The notes beneath the pieces are model-generated. The model had not been told where the DNA came from. It did no database searches and saw only the letters and a program-made list of their open reading frames with translations. A stretch of DNA of 64,000 nt, from assembly GCA_965201045.1 (NCBI GenBank), contig OZ241746.1, positions 4,650,001-4,714,000 on the forward strand. The letters run 5' to 3'. The number at the start of each line of letters is the position of its first letter. Positions within the stretch are counted from its first letter, which is position 1. The DNA comes from JAPORK01 sp026710285. Lineage in GTDB: Bacteria > Pseudomonadota > Gammaproteobacteria > Pseudomonadales > Endozoicomonadaceae. A program made the position numbers and the translations under genes. Of the stretch, positions 26,201 to 35,101 are shown piece by piece.

Positions 26201-28631
26201 TCAAACGTCCGAGGACATCATAATCAAAACGGACGGTCAATGCTACCGATGCTCCCTGCCCCTGTGCATAACGTGTACTGGTTGCCACTTTCCCTTTAGC
26301 ATTGTAACTTATCTGTATTTGCTGCTGCCATAATCCCGGTTGAAGATGCCCCTGAAGATCTGTTTTTTCAATATAAGTTGCCAGTTTTCTTCCTATTCCA
26401 TCAAAAATTACTTTTTTCTGCATACCATTCGGCAGAGTTACAATCACACTATTTTCATTTACCGATAATCGGTACTGATTTCGGGTTGTGGCTGCAAAGG
26501 GCGTACCTATTGCATCAGTACGTGCTGTCAGCCGACCCAGTTCATCATACTCAAAGGTTTGAATATTTTTTTTATCCTCAGAAATCACCCGTAGTGTTTT
26601 GGGAATAAACACACTTTTTTCAGTTATTAATGATGATACCAACTTATTGTTTGCTGTATCAATATAATCTGAAACAGTTTCAGTTCCATTCTTATTTAAG
26701 GTGTACTGATAATGATGTGTAATCTTCTTAACACTTTCAGCAGGAAGATTCGTTCCTGTCAGTTGTTTCTGTTTCAATAAACCATAAGTCAGTGGATCAT
26801 TTTTATCCTGGTAATGCTGGCGTATTTCTGTTCGTTGTTCATTACCACTTTGAACATTGTTTTTATACAGTACCAGTGTATAGCCCGGCTTATTTCTGTT
26901 AGCCTCTTTTTTGTAAGTCATCGTTGTTATCACCGGAGACAAAAGAGCACTGTTTTTTAGCGGGGCAGGCAATCTTTTTGTCTGTTCTGCTAAAGAAGCA
27001 ACCGGCCATTTAACGGGTGCAACAGGGCAAAAACGATCTCCATTTTGAGGGCAGTAAACTGTTTCTGTTTTGCGACCATAACTATCGGTTTGACGGATTA
27101 ATCTCCCGTAATCATCATAACTTCTGTTAATTGTAGTTGTTGCTGGTGCAGAAATATTATCGCTCCACTTTTTAGTGACAACCTTTAAAGGCAGGGACCA
27201 GGTATCCGGCAGTTGATCAAAAGAAGTATTTGCACAACCATCTTCCTTATCTGTACGACAAAAATAAATGATAGTCTCAGTGAGTAGTTTATTCGTTTTA
27301 TCACTAACCGTTTTAGTATCAATCAATAAATGATATTTATTATATGTTCTAATCGTTTGTACCTGTCCGTTATCTTCTTTTGTCTGATAGGTGTAACTGG
27401 CAGGTGCTTCAAACAGTATATCTCTCTTTAAATTAGTTAGTCTGGTTAAACCAGCATTGAAACCAAGATAATCATGACTGTTACTGTTTGTTGAAGTGTA
27501 GCTGTAATCTATATTCATTGGTGGCTGATTTGCACCTGGAATCGTCCTGACCTGTTTAACCACACACATCGATGCAAAGGGCTGTAGCGGATTCAGATTA
27601 TTGATAATATCGGGTAATTTCATCTCATGACTACAGTCATAGGTAAACTCTTTTTCCATGCCGGTAAAATAGTGAACACCGGTCAGCAGATTCTGACCGT
27701 TATGCCAGGTATCGTAACTTAAACGAACCAGTCCGGAATCATTAGCAGTGTGCTGATGATTACTGTTTCCTGGAAACCAGATATTACGCATTTCATTATT
27801 TTCTAAACTAATACGTATATTAACCGGATGTCCCTGTACATTATAACTGGTAACAGTGAGATAATTGCTTTTCCTTGTCAGCCATATTGAATGACCATTA
27901 TCGTCTGTTATTTCTCGCAAAATATGGCTTCCAGGCATATATTTAAAAGTAACACCGTCTCCATTTTGTTGCTCCATACGAACTTCATAACCGTCACGAT
28001 CTAAAACATCCTGTAAACCGTTTGTTGATTTAATGACCAGCCCCCCTTTTTCATCATCAGTAATGATGACATCTTTTAGCTTGTGATACAGTGGATGCCA
28101 ACTTCCGTCAGGCTGTTGTTTTAAAAAAAAACTTTTTCCTCCGGCCGTATTTAGCTGATGAATAGCTGGATTATAGTGCGTCAGATTCCATGCCCAGCCA
28201 CGTCCTAAATGATCCGGGTTACCTTTCGCAGCACTGTTATAGTTCATTTCCAGATCAATATCAGGACCATGACCAAAATTACTCCGTAATAAACCGACTT
28301 TCATAGAAATAAGCAGTGTACCTGTTCTGGGATCCACTTCACTATTTCCATCTTTTGCAAAATTAAAAGAATTAGACCAGATAGACAGATCATTACTTCC
28401 TGATTTAGCCATTAAAAAGCCTGGATGATTTATTTTATTTTTTTTATTTGCTGTATGAGTATTTACAGTATTTTGTTTTAAAAGTATTTTCTTATTAGTG
28501 TAAGCAATATTGTGGTAAACTCTTGTTTTTCCAATCGCTAAATCTATTTTTACAAAATATAGACATAAAAATGAATACAATAGTATATTAATAATACGCT
28601 GACTTTTATTTGTTGTTTTTATAAGCTTCAT
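23262..28631 (-). CDS. RHS/YD-repeat exported protein, copy 5 (short-tail type)
   Basis: 1,789 residues. The start MKLIKTTNK has only a weak ribosome site (CAGG about 14 bases upstream). Signal segment with VKIDLAIGK. The core ends at DPGGN near residue 1492, with Gly in place of Ser. The part after the core is about 293 residues, shorter than the 330-363 seen in most copies, mainly through a shorter linker. The tail keeps LGCG near 1656 and CEH, then TTFS, YDAILQE and LKPNG near 1726 (second Gly position changed). It ends in a distinct LRKFGFRG…VFIK module shared only with copies 6 and 7. Its downstream spacer lacks the usual GAGCAC hairpin and holds a REP-like palindrome instead. Confidence 0.88.
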   Translation of the reverse strand: MKLIKTTNKSQRIINILLYSFLCLYFVKIDLAIGKTRVYHNIAYTNKKILLKQNTVNTHTANKKNKINHPGFLMAKSGSNDLSIWSNSFNFAKDGNSEVDPRTGTLLISMKVGLLRSNFGHGPDIDLEMNYNSAAKGNPDHLGRGWAWNLTHYNPAIHQLNTAGGKSFFLKQQPDGSWHPLYHKLKDVIITDDEKGGLVIKSTNGLQDVLDRDGYEVRMEQQNGDGVTFKYMPGSHILREITDDNGHSIWLTRKSNYLTVTSYNVQGHPVNIRISLENNEMRNIWFPGNSNHQHTANDSGLVRLSYDTWHNGQNLLTGVHYFTGMEKEFTYDCSHEMKLPDIINNLNPLQPFASMCVVKQVRTIPGANQPPMNIDYSYTSTNSNSHDYLGFNAGLTRLTNLKRDILFEAPASYTYQTKEDNGQVQTIRTYNKYHLLIDTKTVSDKTNKLLTETIIYFCRTDKEDGCANTSFDQLPDTWSLPLKVVTKKWSDNISAPATTTINRSYDDYGRLIRQTDSYGRKTETVYCPQNGDRFCPVAPVKWPVASLAEQTKRLPAPLKNSALLSPVITTMTYKKEANRNKPGYTLVLYKNNVQSGNEQRTEIRQHYQDKNDPLTYGLLKQKQLTGTNLPAESVKKITHHYQYTLNKNGTETVSDYIDTANNKLVSSLITEKSVFIPKTLRVISEDKKNIQTFEYDELGRLTARTDAIGTPFAATTRNQYRLSVNENSVIVTLPNGMQKKVIFDGIGRKLATYIEKTDLQGHLQPGLWQQQIQISYNAKGKVATSTRYAQGQGASVALTVRFDYDVLGRLIKKYLPDGETEFTKYDNAHRCVVHYTDDAQNNRTTVKIVLSSVTGKPLEQIVLPATTGVLPSVGILCTAGDKQPGAKVFRMTYDGFDRLISTEDAMGRVVQKHYDVFGYVTDIINPTGDKIHNTYDLTGHVIQRLAMPAQGGRYLLESAGFNAAGQKLWSAEEDGKKATYDYDINGQLSDIYKSNGHHITLSYNNIGLVIADSLDGKVFLQVSYDHTNHKPLTVTDNTGVTTYHYRNDGLLASTIHRGINGYANSDEVLTYNSYHDLVSRTDSQHNKIIYTFDKLVRPAKKIYQENSGNTTQIKQLFYDSFSRVVKKVYGSGMIRMLTYNPWGQVETVKDRINGKLLYNESFVYDANGNIIHLQRSDDKNRQATIDYRYDRIDNLVSMHCEGDSTLCPHDTAFSSGNLKTAPAIIQQDYKFTRLNRIAGVAEKLIDTSSAQGHSLSKVMSYIYANAEVPLRLTSVSTQWNNKQSDSRRFVYDTTGNMTVDGEGNKISYNLFNQITRVINTAGMVSRYDYNGQGKEVKIMTKNGSRQMLYQGSSLSGAIVTDTANNIHRISYPSAEIKTTDNTITNWNESNYKGDVISILKQDKTLKQWIVQQHNVYSPYGMVWSYEKQKTTVPIFQQTLKGFDGEITDAATGWQFLGAGHRTYNPSQRYFVSEDPAGDGYAFGSNNPIMNSDPGGNMPKWLGTVFKLANTVFSLVMNKAHNKFIRGIGRSLIWGVMALPFGPTAAGLAFSGQAGLAFASTMRPANKGLQQISMITGRIFSGALFVAGLAVIIIGIGAAAGLIGGVDELGVGAETAASAAGENTGEALEARAGFVSTEEYNERIGVENIPKGRLGVLGCGTSRDIACEHQMLRVTTFSEDLAQKPSHLLNAESIESLTNKIANNTPYDAILQESPGKYYIRIAFKMLKPNGRLYVIANNNDENDHWLVAYMKAAENSNQFKYVYSGLVDLRKFGFRGVNAEARMVGVFIK

Positions 28632-28710
28632 GTTTACATAAACCTGGTTCGATTAAATTTATAAGATAAATTATATTATCATCTATATAATTCATGGTTT
28701 TTTTAATTTA

Positions 28711-28740
28711 TATGGGAGATCTTTATTTTAGTTTTATCTT
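28711..28740 (-). promoter_or_regulatory. Worn leader box, copy 5
   Basis: The distal half (CTTTATTTTAGTTTTATCTT on the plus strand) is kept. The TTAGACAA half is changed to TATGGG. Confidence 0.4.
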
Positions 28741-28922
28741 ATTTAATCAGTGTATTTTTATATAAATTAAAAAGACAAACTAACTTTATATTTTTCAATA
28801 TGGTTATTAACAGTTATACGACTGTTTTTATTTTTTAATTATATGCACTGCTTTTTTGAACATAACGGTTTATCAGGATAGCATCAGGTAATGTTTTAAT
28901 ACACAGCATGCCAGTAAAAAAA

Positions 28923-28952
28923 GATACCGGTAAAAAAAACGCTTCCGGTATC
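28923..28952 (-). terminator. Intrinsic terminator downstream of copy 6
   Basis: GATACCGG / CCGGTATC, 8-bp stem with a 14-base loop, followed on the minus strand by seven T (28922-28916). It sits about 230 bases after the copy 6 stop. Confidence 0.75.
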
Positions 28953-29146
28953 ATATAAAATGAAGAGATTAGTTGTTATCGACTATTTTATCTGTAGTTA
29001 TATAAATTCAGTAGTATACCTCATACATCCAGGTTCTAAAACGTTGTATATTATTTTAAAAGTCTTACGTGAATTTTATCTCAAATAACTATTAATTTAT
29101 GTACACATATCAATTAAATTTAACGTTATTATTGCTAAAGTATTAG

Positions 29147-29179
29147 ATAACATCAGGTATTAATTTTGATTGATGTTAT
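29147..29179 (-). terminator. Hairpin immediately after copy 6
   Basis: ATAACATCA / TGATGTTAT, 9-bp stem with a 15-base loop, three bases past the stop. There is no clear U-tract. Confidence 0.4.
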
Positions 29180-29182
29180 AAG

Positions 29183-32100
29183 TTATTTTATAAATTCTAT
29201 TACTGTACGAAATGCTGCATTTTCACCTTTGAATCCAAACTTTCGTAAATCAACTCTTCCATTAAGCCCAACAATTCTGAATTTCCCTCTACAAGCCCCT
29301 ATATATTTATAAATATTCATATCAAAATCTAAATTGTCTGCGTATACACCCTCTTTTTGTGGCAAAACATATAGCCTTCCACCCGGCTTCAGCATCTTAT
29401 ACGCTAACATAAAATAATCTCCTATTCGCTCCTGAAGTATTGCGTCATAAGATTCATCAGCTACTTCGTCTGACAGAGATTCTACGTTGTTCTCATTAAC
29501 AATAATATGTTCAGGCACTTGTCCTCCATCTTCAGAAAATGCAGGAGTATCAAATAGTTCATGCTTGCCAGCAATATTTTCATCAGTACGGCATATAAAA
29601 ACAGCCAGCTTTCCCCCTGTAGGATGGTCGATAAGTGTATCGCGTAGCATTGCTATAACTCCGACTCTGTCATTTTCACCTACTTCTGCTACCGCCGTTC
29701 TCATACCTTCTTCTGCTAATACTCCGAAACTTTCTTTAGTTACCACCCCTATTAATAAATCAACAGTTTCAGCTACACCTGCACCCATAGCCGCAAGTCC
29801 GGCTATAAATAATGCACCGCCATAAATATTTCCGGTAATCATCGATGCTTGCTGTAAACCCTTGTTGGCAGGTTTCTCTGATGATGCAAAAGATAATGCA
29901 GCCGGAACAGAAAAAGACAGTCCTATCAGGGTTGGACCAAAGGGTACAGCCATGGCACCCCACATTAGTGATCTTCCAATCCCACGGAAAAACTTACTAT
30001 GTGCCGTGCTCATTCCCAAACTAAAAACAGTGTTAGCCAACCCGAATACTTTACTTAACCACTTTGGCATATTACCGCTCGGATCACTTTTCATTATCGG
30101 ATTATTACTTCCAAAGGCGTAACCACCACCGACCGGATCTTCACTAACAAAGTAACGCTGATACGGATTATAGGTACGGTGACCCGCGCCTAAAAATTGC
30201 CATCCTGTTGTAGCATCGGTTATTTCGCCATCAAACCCTTTTAGTGTTTGTTGAAAAGCCGGAATGGTTGTATTGTGTTTTCCGTAATACCACACCATAC
30301 CATAAGGACTATAAATGTTGTGTTGTTGTACAGTCCATTGTTTTGATGTTTTATCTTGTTTTAATACGCTAATGACATCACCTTTATAATTGCTTTCATT
30401 CCAGTCAGTAATCGTATTATCCGTTGTTTTAATTTCTGCTGAAGGATAGCTGATTTTGTGTCTGTTATTCGCTGTATCGGTTACAATTTCACCTTTGAGT
30501 GAGCCTCCCTGGTAAATCATCTGTCGGGTGATGTTTTTAGTTATGATTTTAACTTCTTTTCCCTGACCATCGTAGTCATAGCGGCTAACCATCCCTGCAG
30601 CATTAACAACCCGGGTTATCTGATTAAAAGGATTATAAGTAATTTTATTACCTTCACCATCAACGATCATATTTCCTATTGCATCATAAACAAAGTTCCG
30701 GGTCTCAGATTGTTGATTATTCCATTGTGTACTGATCGCAGTTAATCGTAGCGGTACTTTAGCATTTGCATAAGTATAAGACATCATTTTACTTAATGAA
30801 TGCCACTCTGGCGATGAAGTATCCAGTAATTTTTCAGTAACACCGGCAATACGATTGAGTTGTGTGAATTTATAATTTTGTTGTATAATTGCCGGAGCTG
30901 TTTTCAGCTTACCACTACTAAATGCTGTATCATGTGGACAGAGTGCACTGTCTCCCTGACAATTCATTGAGACCAGATTATCCATGCGATCATAGCTATA
31001 ATTGATTGTTACCTGATGGTTTTGATCATCGCTACGCTGTAAACGGGTAATATTTCCATCACCATCATAAGCAAAAGATTCAGTATGCAGTGGTTTTCCA
31101 TTAATACTGTCTTTTATTGTTTTTAACTGACCCCATGGATCATACGTAAACATGCGTATCATACCACTTCCGTATACTACCTTTACTACACGGGAAAAAG
31201 TATCATAAAACAATTGTTCAATTTTTGTTGTCTTACCATTATATTCCTGATAGATTTTCTCTGCTGGTCTCACCAGCTTGTCAAAGATATAAATAACTTT
31301 ATTATGCTGAGAATCTGTACGACTAACAAGGTGGTGGTAAGTATTATAAGCCAGTGTTTCAGCACTGTTTGCATACTCGTTAATACCTTTGTGTATAGTG
31401 CTTTCTAATAGTCCATCATTCCGGTAATGATAAGTAGTAACACCGGTATTATCAGTCATTGTCAAGGGTTCATAAGTTGTATGATCATAACTGATCTGTG
31501 AAAATATTTTTCCGTCAAGACTATTTGCTACAGTCAGCCCAACGCTGTTATAAAAAAGAGTGACATGATGTCCATTAGGTTTATAAATATAATACAACTG
31601 ACCATTTATATTGTAATGGTAGATATTTTTTTTACTATCTTCTCCGCTTGACCATAATTTTTGACCTGCTGCATTAAAACTCGCTGATGCCAGAAGATAT
31701 TGTCCTCCTTGTTTAGGCATGACCAGATGTTGAATAACATGACCGGTCAGATCATATACATTATGCAGCTTATCTCCTACAGGATTAATGATATCTGTCA
31801 CATGTCCAAAAATATCATACTGTTTCTGTACTACTCTTCCCATAGGATCTTCAGTACTGATAAGACGATCAAAACCATCATAGGTCATTCTGAAAACTTT
31901 TGCATCTGACTGTTTATCTCCCTGTGTACATAGGATTCTCACAGAAGGCAGAGTACCTGTTGTTGCAGGCAATATAATCTGTTCTGTTGGTTTTCCTGTC
32001 ACACTATTAAGACCTATGATTACACTGGTACGATTATTTTGTTCATCTTCTGTGTAGTGGACTACACAACGGTGTGCATTATCATATTCAGTAACTTCTG

Positions 32101-34567
32101 TTTCTCCGTCAGGCAAATATTTTCTGATCAAACGTCCGAGGACATCATAATCAAAACGGGTAGTTAGTGCTGCCGGTGCTCCCTTTTTCTCATCATTCTC
32201 TGCATAACGTGTGCTTATTGCCACTTCCCCTTCACTGTTGTAACTTATCTGTGTTTGCTGCTGCCATAATCCCGGTTGAAGATGCCCCTGAAGATCCATT
32301 TTTTCAATATAAGTCGCCAGCTTTCTTCCTAAACCATCAAATATTAATTTTTTTTGTATACCATTTGGTGCAGTTACAATTACACTGTTTTCAGTTGCAG
32401 ATAACCGGTACTGATTTCGGACTGTGGCTGTAAAGGGTGTACCTGTTGCATCAGTACGTGCTGTCAGCCGACCTAGCTCATCATACTCAAAGGTTTGAAT
32501 ATTTTTCTTATCGGCAGAAATTACCCGTAGTGTTTTGGGAATAAACAGACTTTTTTCAGTTATTGATGATGATACAGACTGATTGTTTGCTGTATCAATA
32601 TAATCTGAAATGGTTTCGGTACCACTCTTATTTAAGGTGTACTGATAATGATGTGTAATGTTTTTAACACTTTCTGCCGGAAGATTCATTCCTGTGAGCT
32701 GTTTTTGTTTCAATAAACCATAAGTCAGTGGATTATTTTTATCCTGATAATACTGGCGTATTTCTATTCGTTGTTCATTATCACTTTGAACATTGCTTTT
32801 ATACAGTACCAGTGTATAGCCTGCCTTATTTCTATTATCTTCTTTTTTGTAAGTCATCGTTGTTATCACCGGAGACAAAAGAGCACTGTTTTTTAGTGGG
32901 GCAGGAAATTTTTTTGTCTGTTCTGCTAAAGAAGCTACCGGCCAGTCAGCGGGTGCAGCAGGACAGAAACGATCTCCATTTTGAGGGCAGTAAACTGTTT
33001 CTGTTTTGCGACCATAACTATCGGTTTGACTGATTAATCGCCCATAATCATCATAACTTCTATTAACTGTAGTTATTGCCGGTGCAGAAAAATTATCTCC
33101 CCATTTTTTAGTGACAACCTTTAAAGGTAGAGAATACGTATCCAGTAGTTGATTAAAAGAAGTATTTGCACAACCATCTTGCTTATCTGTACGACAAAAA
33201 TAAACGATGGTTTCAGTGAGCAGTTTATTTGTTTTATCACTAACCGTTTTAGTATCAATCAATAAATGATATTTATTATATGTTCTAATCGTTTGTACCT
33301 GTTCGTTATCTTCTTTTGTCTGATAGGTGTAACTGGCAGGTGTTTCAAACAGAATATCTGTCTTTAAATTAGTTAGTCTGGTTAAACCAGCATTGAAACC
33401 AAGATAATCATGATTATTACTGTTTGTTGAAGTATAGCTGTAATCTATATTCATTGGTGGCTGATTTGCACCGGGAATCGTTCTGACCTGTTTAACCACA
33501 CATATCGATGCATAGGGCTGGAACGGGTTCAGATTATTGATAATATTGGGTAGTTCCATCTCATGACTACAGTCATAGGTGAACTCTTTTTTCATTCCGG
33601 TAAAATAATGAACACCTGTCAGTAGATTCTGACTATTGTGCCAGGTATCGTAACTTAAATGAACCAGCCTGGAATGATTAGCAGTGTGCTGATGGCTACT
33701 GCTTTCCGGAAAACAGATATTACGCACTTCATTATTTTCTAAACTAATACGCATATTAACCGAGTGTCCCTGTACACTATAACTGGTAACAGTGAGATAA
33801 TTGTTTTTCTTTGTTAACCAAATTGAGTGACCGTTATCGTCTTCTATTTCTCGCAAAATATGGCTTCCGGGTATATATTTAAAAGCAACACCGTCTCCAT
33901 TTTGTTGTTCCATACGAATTTCATAACCGTCACGGTCCAAAATATCCTGTAACCCGTTTGTTGATTTAATTACCAGCCCCCCTTTTTCGTTATTAGTAAT
34001 GATAACATCTTTTAGCTTATGATACAGTGGATGCCAGCTTCCATCAGGCTGTTGTTTCAAAAAAAAACTTTTCCCTCCAGCCGTGTTTAACTGATGAGTA
34101 GCCGGATTATAGTGTGCCAGATTCCACGCCCATCCAGCCCCAAGATGATCCGGATTACCTTTGACGTTGCTGTTATAGTTCATTTCCAAATCAATATCAG
34201 GACCATGACCAAAATTACTTTGTAATGAGCCGACTTTCATAGAAATGAACAGTGTGCCTGTTCTGGGGTCCACCTCACTATTTCCGCCTTTTGCAAAATT
34301 AAAAGAATTAGACCAGATAGACAGATCATTGTTTCCTGATTTAGCCATTAAAAAATCTGGTTGGTTTATTTTATTTTTTTTATTTGCTGTACGAGTATTT
34401 GTAGTATTTTGTTTTAACGATATTTTCTCATTAATGTAAGTAATTTTGTGGTAAGCGCTGGTTTTTCCAATTGCTAAATCTATTTTTACAAAATACAAAC
34501 ACAAAAATGAATATAATAGTATATTAATAATACACTTCCATTTATTGATTATTTTTGTAAGCTTCAT
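29183..34567 (-). CDS. RHS/YD-repeat exported protein, copy 6 (short-tail type, altered GCG loop)
   Basis: 1,794 residues and the sister of copy 5. The start MKLTKIINK lacks a clear ribosome site. Signal segment with VKIDLAIGK. The core has SEDPVGGG where other copies have SEDPAGDG, so a conserved Asp is lost; DPSGN is at about 1495. The tail reads FICRTDENIAGKH near 1657 where others read FGCG…CxH, so the putative SAM-loop glycines are missing. YDAILQE and LKPGG (near 1726) are kept. This tail may have lost methyltransferase chemistry, or the loop may not be a SAM site at all. Two hairpins follow the gene, one with a good U-tract. Confidence 0.88.
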   Translation of the reverse strand: MKLTKIINKWKCIINILLYSFLCLYFVKIDLAIGKTSAYHKITYINEKISLKQNTTNTRTANKKNKINQPDFLMAKSGNNDLSIWSNSFNFAKGGNSEVDPRTGTLFISMKVGSLQSNFGHGPDIDLEMNYNSNVKGNPDHLGAGWAWNLAHYNPATHQLNTAGGKSFFLKQQPDGSWHPLYHKLKDVIITNNEKGGLVIKSTNGLQDILDRDGYEIRMEQQNGDGVAFKYIPGSHILREIEDDNGHSIWLTKKNNYLTVTSYSVQGHSVNMRISLENNEVRNICFPESSSHQHTANHSRLVHLSYDTWHNSQNLLTGVHYFTGMKKEFTYDCSHEMELPNIINNLNPFQPYASICVVKQVRTIPGANQPPMNIDYSYTSTNSNNHDYLGFNAGLTRLTNLKTDILFETPASYTYQTKEDNEQVQTIRTYNKYHLLIDTKTVSDKTNKLLTETIVYFCRTDKQDGCANTSFNQLLDTYSLPLKVVTKKWGDNFSAPAITTVNRSYDDYGRLISQTDSYGRKTETVYCPQNGDRFCPAAPADWPVASLAEQTKKFPAPLKNSALLSPVITTMTYKKEDNRNKAGYTLVLYKSNVQSDNEQRIEIRQYYQDKNNPLTYGLLKQKQLTGMNLPAESVKNITHHYQYTLNKSGTETISDYIDTANNQSVSSSITEKSLFIPKTLRVISADKKNIQTFEYDELGRLTARTDATGTPFTATVRNQYRLSATENSVIVTAPNGIQKKLIFDGLGRKLATYIEKMDLQGHLQPGLWQQQTQISYNSEGEVAISTRYAENDEKKGAPAALTTRFDYDVLGRLIRKYLPDGETEVTEYDNAHRCVVHYTEDEQNNRTSVIIGLNSVTGKPTEQIILPATTGTLPSVRILCTQGDKQSDAKVFRMTYDGFDRLISTEDPMGRVVQKQYDIFGHVTDIINPVGDKLHNVYDLTGHVIQHLVMPKQGGQYLLASASFNAAGQKLWSSGEDSKKNIYHYNINGQLYYIYKPNGHHVTLFYNSVGLTVANSLDGKIFSQISYDHTTYEPLTMTDNTGVTTYHYRNDGLLESTIHKGINEYANSAETLAYNTYHHLVSRTDSQHNKVIYIFDKLVRPAEKIYQEYNGKTTKIEQLFYDTFSRVVKVVYGSGMIRMFTYDPWGQLKTIKDSINGKPLHTESFAYDGDGNITRLQRSDDQNHQVTINYSYDRMDNLVSMNCQGDSALCPHDTAFSSGKLKTAPAIIQQNYKFTQLNRIAGVTEKLLDTSSPEWHSLSKMMSYTYANAKVPLRLTAISTQWNNQQSETRNFVYDAIGNMIVDGEGNKITYNPFNQITRVVNAAGMVSRYDYDGQGKEVKIITKNITRQMIYQGGSLKGEIVTDTANNRHKISYPSAEIKTTDNTITDWNESNYKGDVISVLKQDKTSKQWTVQQHNIYSPYGMVWYYGKHNTTIPAFQQTLKGFDGEITDATTGWQFLGAGHRTYNPYQRYFVSEDPVGGGYAFGSNNPIMKSDPSGNMPKWLSKVFGLANTVFSLGMSTAHSKFFRGIGRSLMWGAMAVPFGPTLIGLSFSVPAALSFASSEKPANKGLQQASMITGNIYGGALFIAGLAAMGAGVAETVDLLIGVVTKESFGVLAEEGMRTAVAEVGENDRVGVIAMLRDTLIDHPTGGKLAVFICRTDENIAGKHELFDTPAFSEDGGQVPEHIIVNENNVESLSDEVADESYDAILQERIGDYFMLAYKMLKPGGRLYVLPQKEGVYADNLDFDMNIYKYIGACRGKFRIVGLNGRVDLRKFGFKGENAAFRTVIEFIK

Positions 34568-34641
34568 GTTTAGATAAACTTTGTTCGGTTAACTTTATGA
34601 GATAAATATATGATGACAAATATAATTCACAGTTTTTTAAT

Positions 34642-34674
34642 TTAGACAAAAGATATTTATTTTAGTTTTATCTT
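34642..34674 (-). promoter_or_regulatory. Conserved leader box, copy 6
   Basis: Full box (plus strand TTAGACAAAAGATATTTATT then TTAGTTTTATCTT), 75-107 bases upstream of the start. Confidence 0.5.
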
Positions 34675-34853
34675 ATTTAATCAGTATATTTTTGTATAAA
34701 TTTAAAAGACAAACTAACTTTATATTCTTGAATATAACTATTAATAGTTATACGACTATTTTTATTTAGTTGTATTCAATACTGTTTTAAATATAACGGT
34801 TTATCAGGATAGCTTTAGGTAATATTTTAATACACAGCACACCAGAAAAAAAA

Positions 34854-34881
34854 GATACCGGTAAAAAACACTTCCGGTATC
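34854..34881 (-). terminator. Intrinsic terminator downstream of copy 7
   Basis: The same GATACCGG / CCGGTATC stem as at 28923, with a 12-base loop and eight T on the minus strand (34853-34846). Confidence 0.75.
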
Positions 34882-35101
34882 GTATAAAATGAAGAGATTA
34901 GTTGTTATCAATTTTTTTATTTTTAGTTATATAAACTCAGTAGTATACCTCATAAATCATGAGCCTAAAACGTTGTATATTCTTTTAAAAGTCTTAAGTG
35001 AATTTTATCTCAAATAACTATTAATTTATGTACACATATCAATTAAATTTAACGTTATTGTTGCTAAAGTATTAGATACTAATTCTGATTGATGTTATGA
35101 G

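Larger units (their letters stand above)
28632..29182 (-). other. Spacer between copies 5 and 6
   Basis: 551 bp, no gene. It holds the copy 5 leader with a worn box, a strong terminator-like hairpin at 28923-28952 and a second hairpin just after copy 6. It is closely alike to the 6/7 spacer. Confidence 0.7.
34568..35101 (-). other. Spacer between copies 6 and 7
   Basis: 534 bp, no gene. It holds the copy 6 leader and the GATACCGG hairpin at 34854-34881. The second hairpin seen after copy 6 has been lost here by a short deletion next to the pseudogene. Confidence 0.7.
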
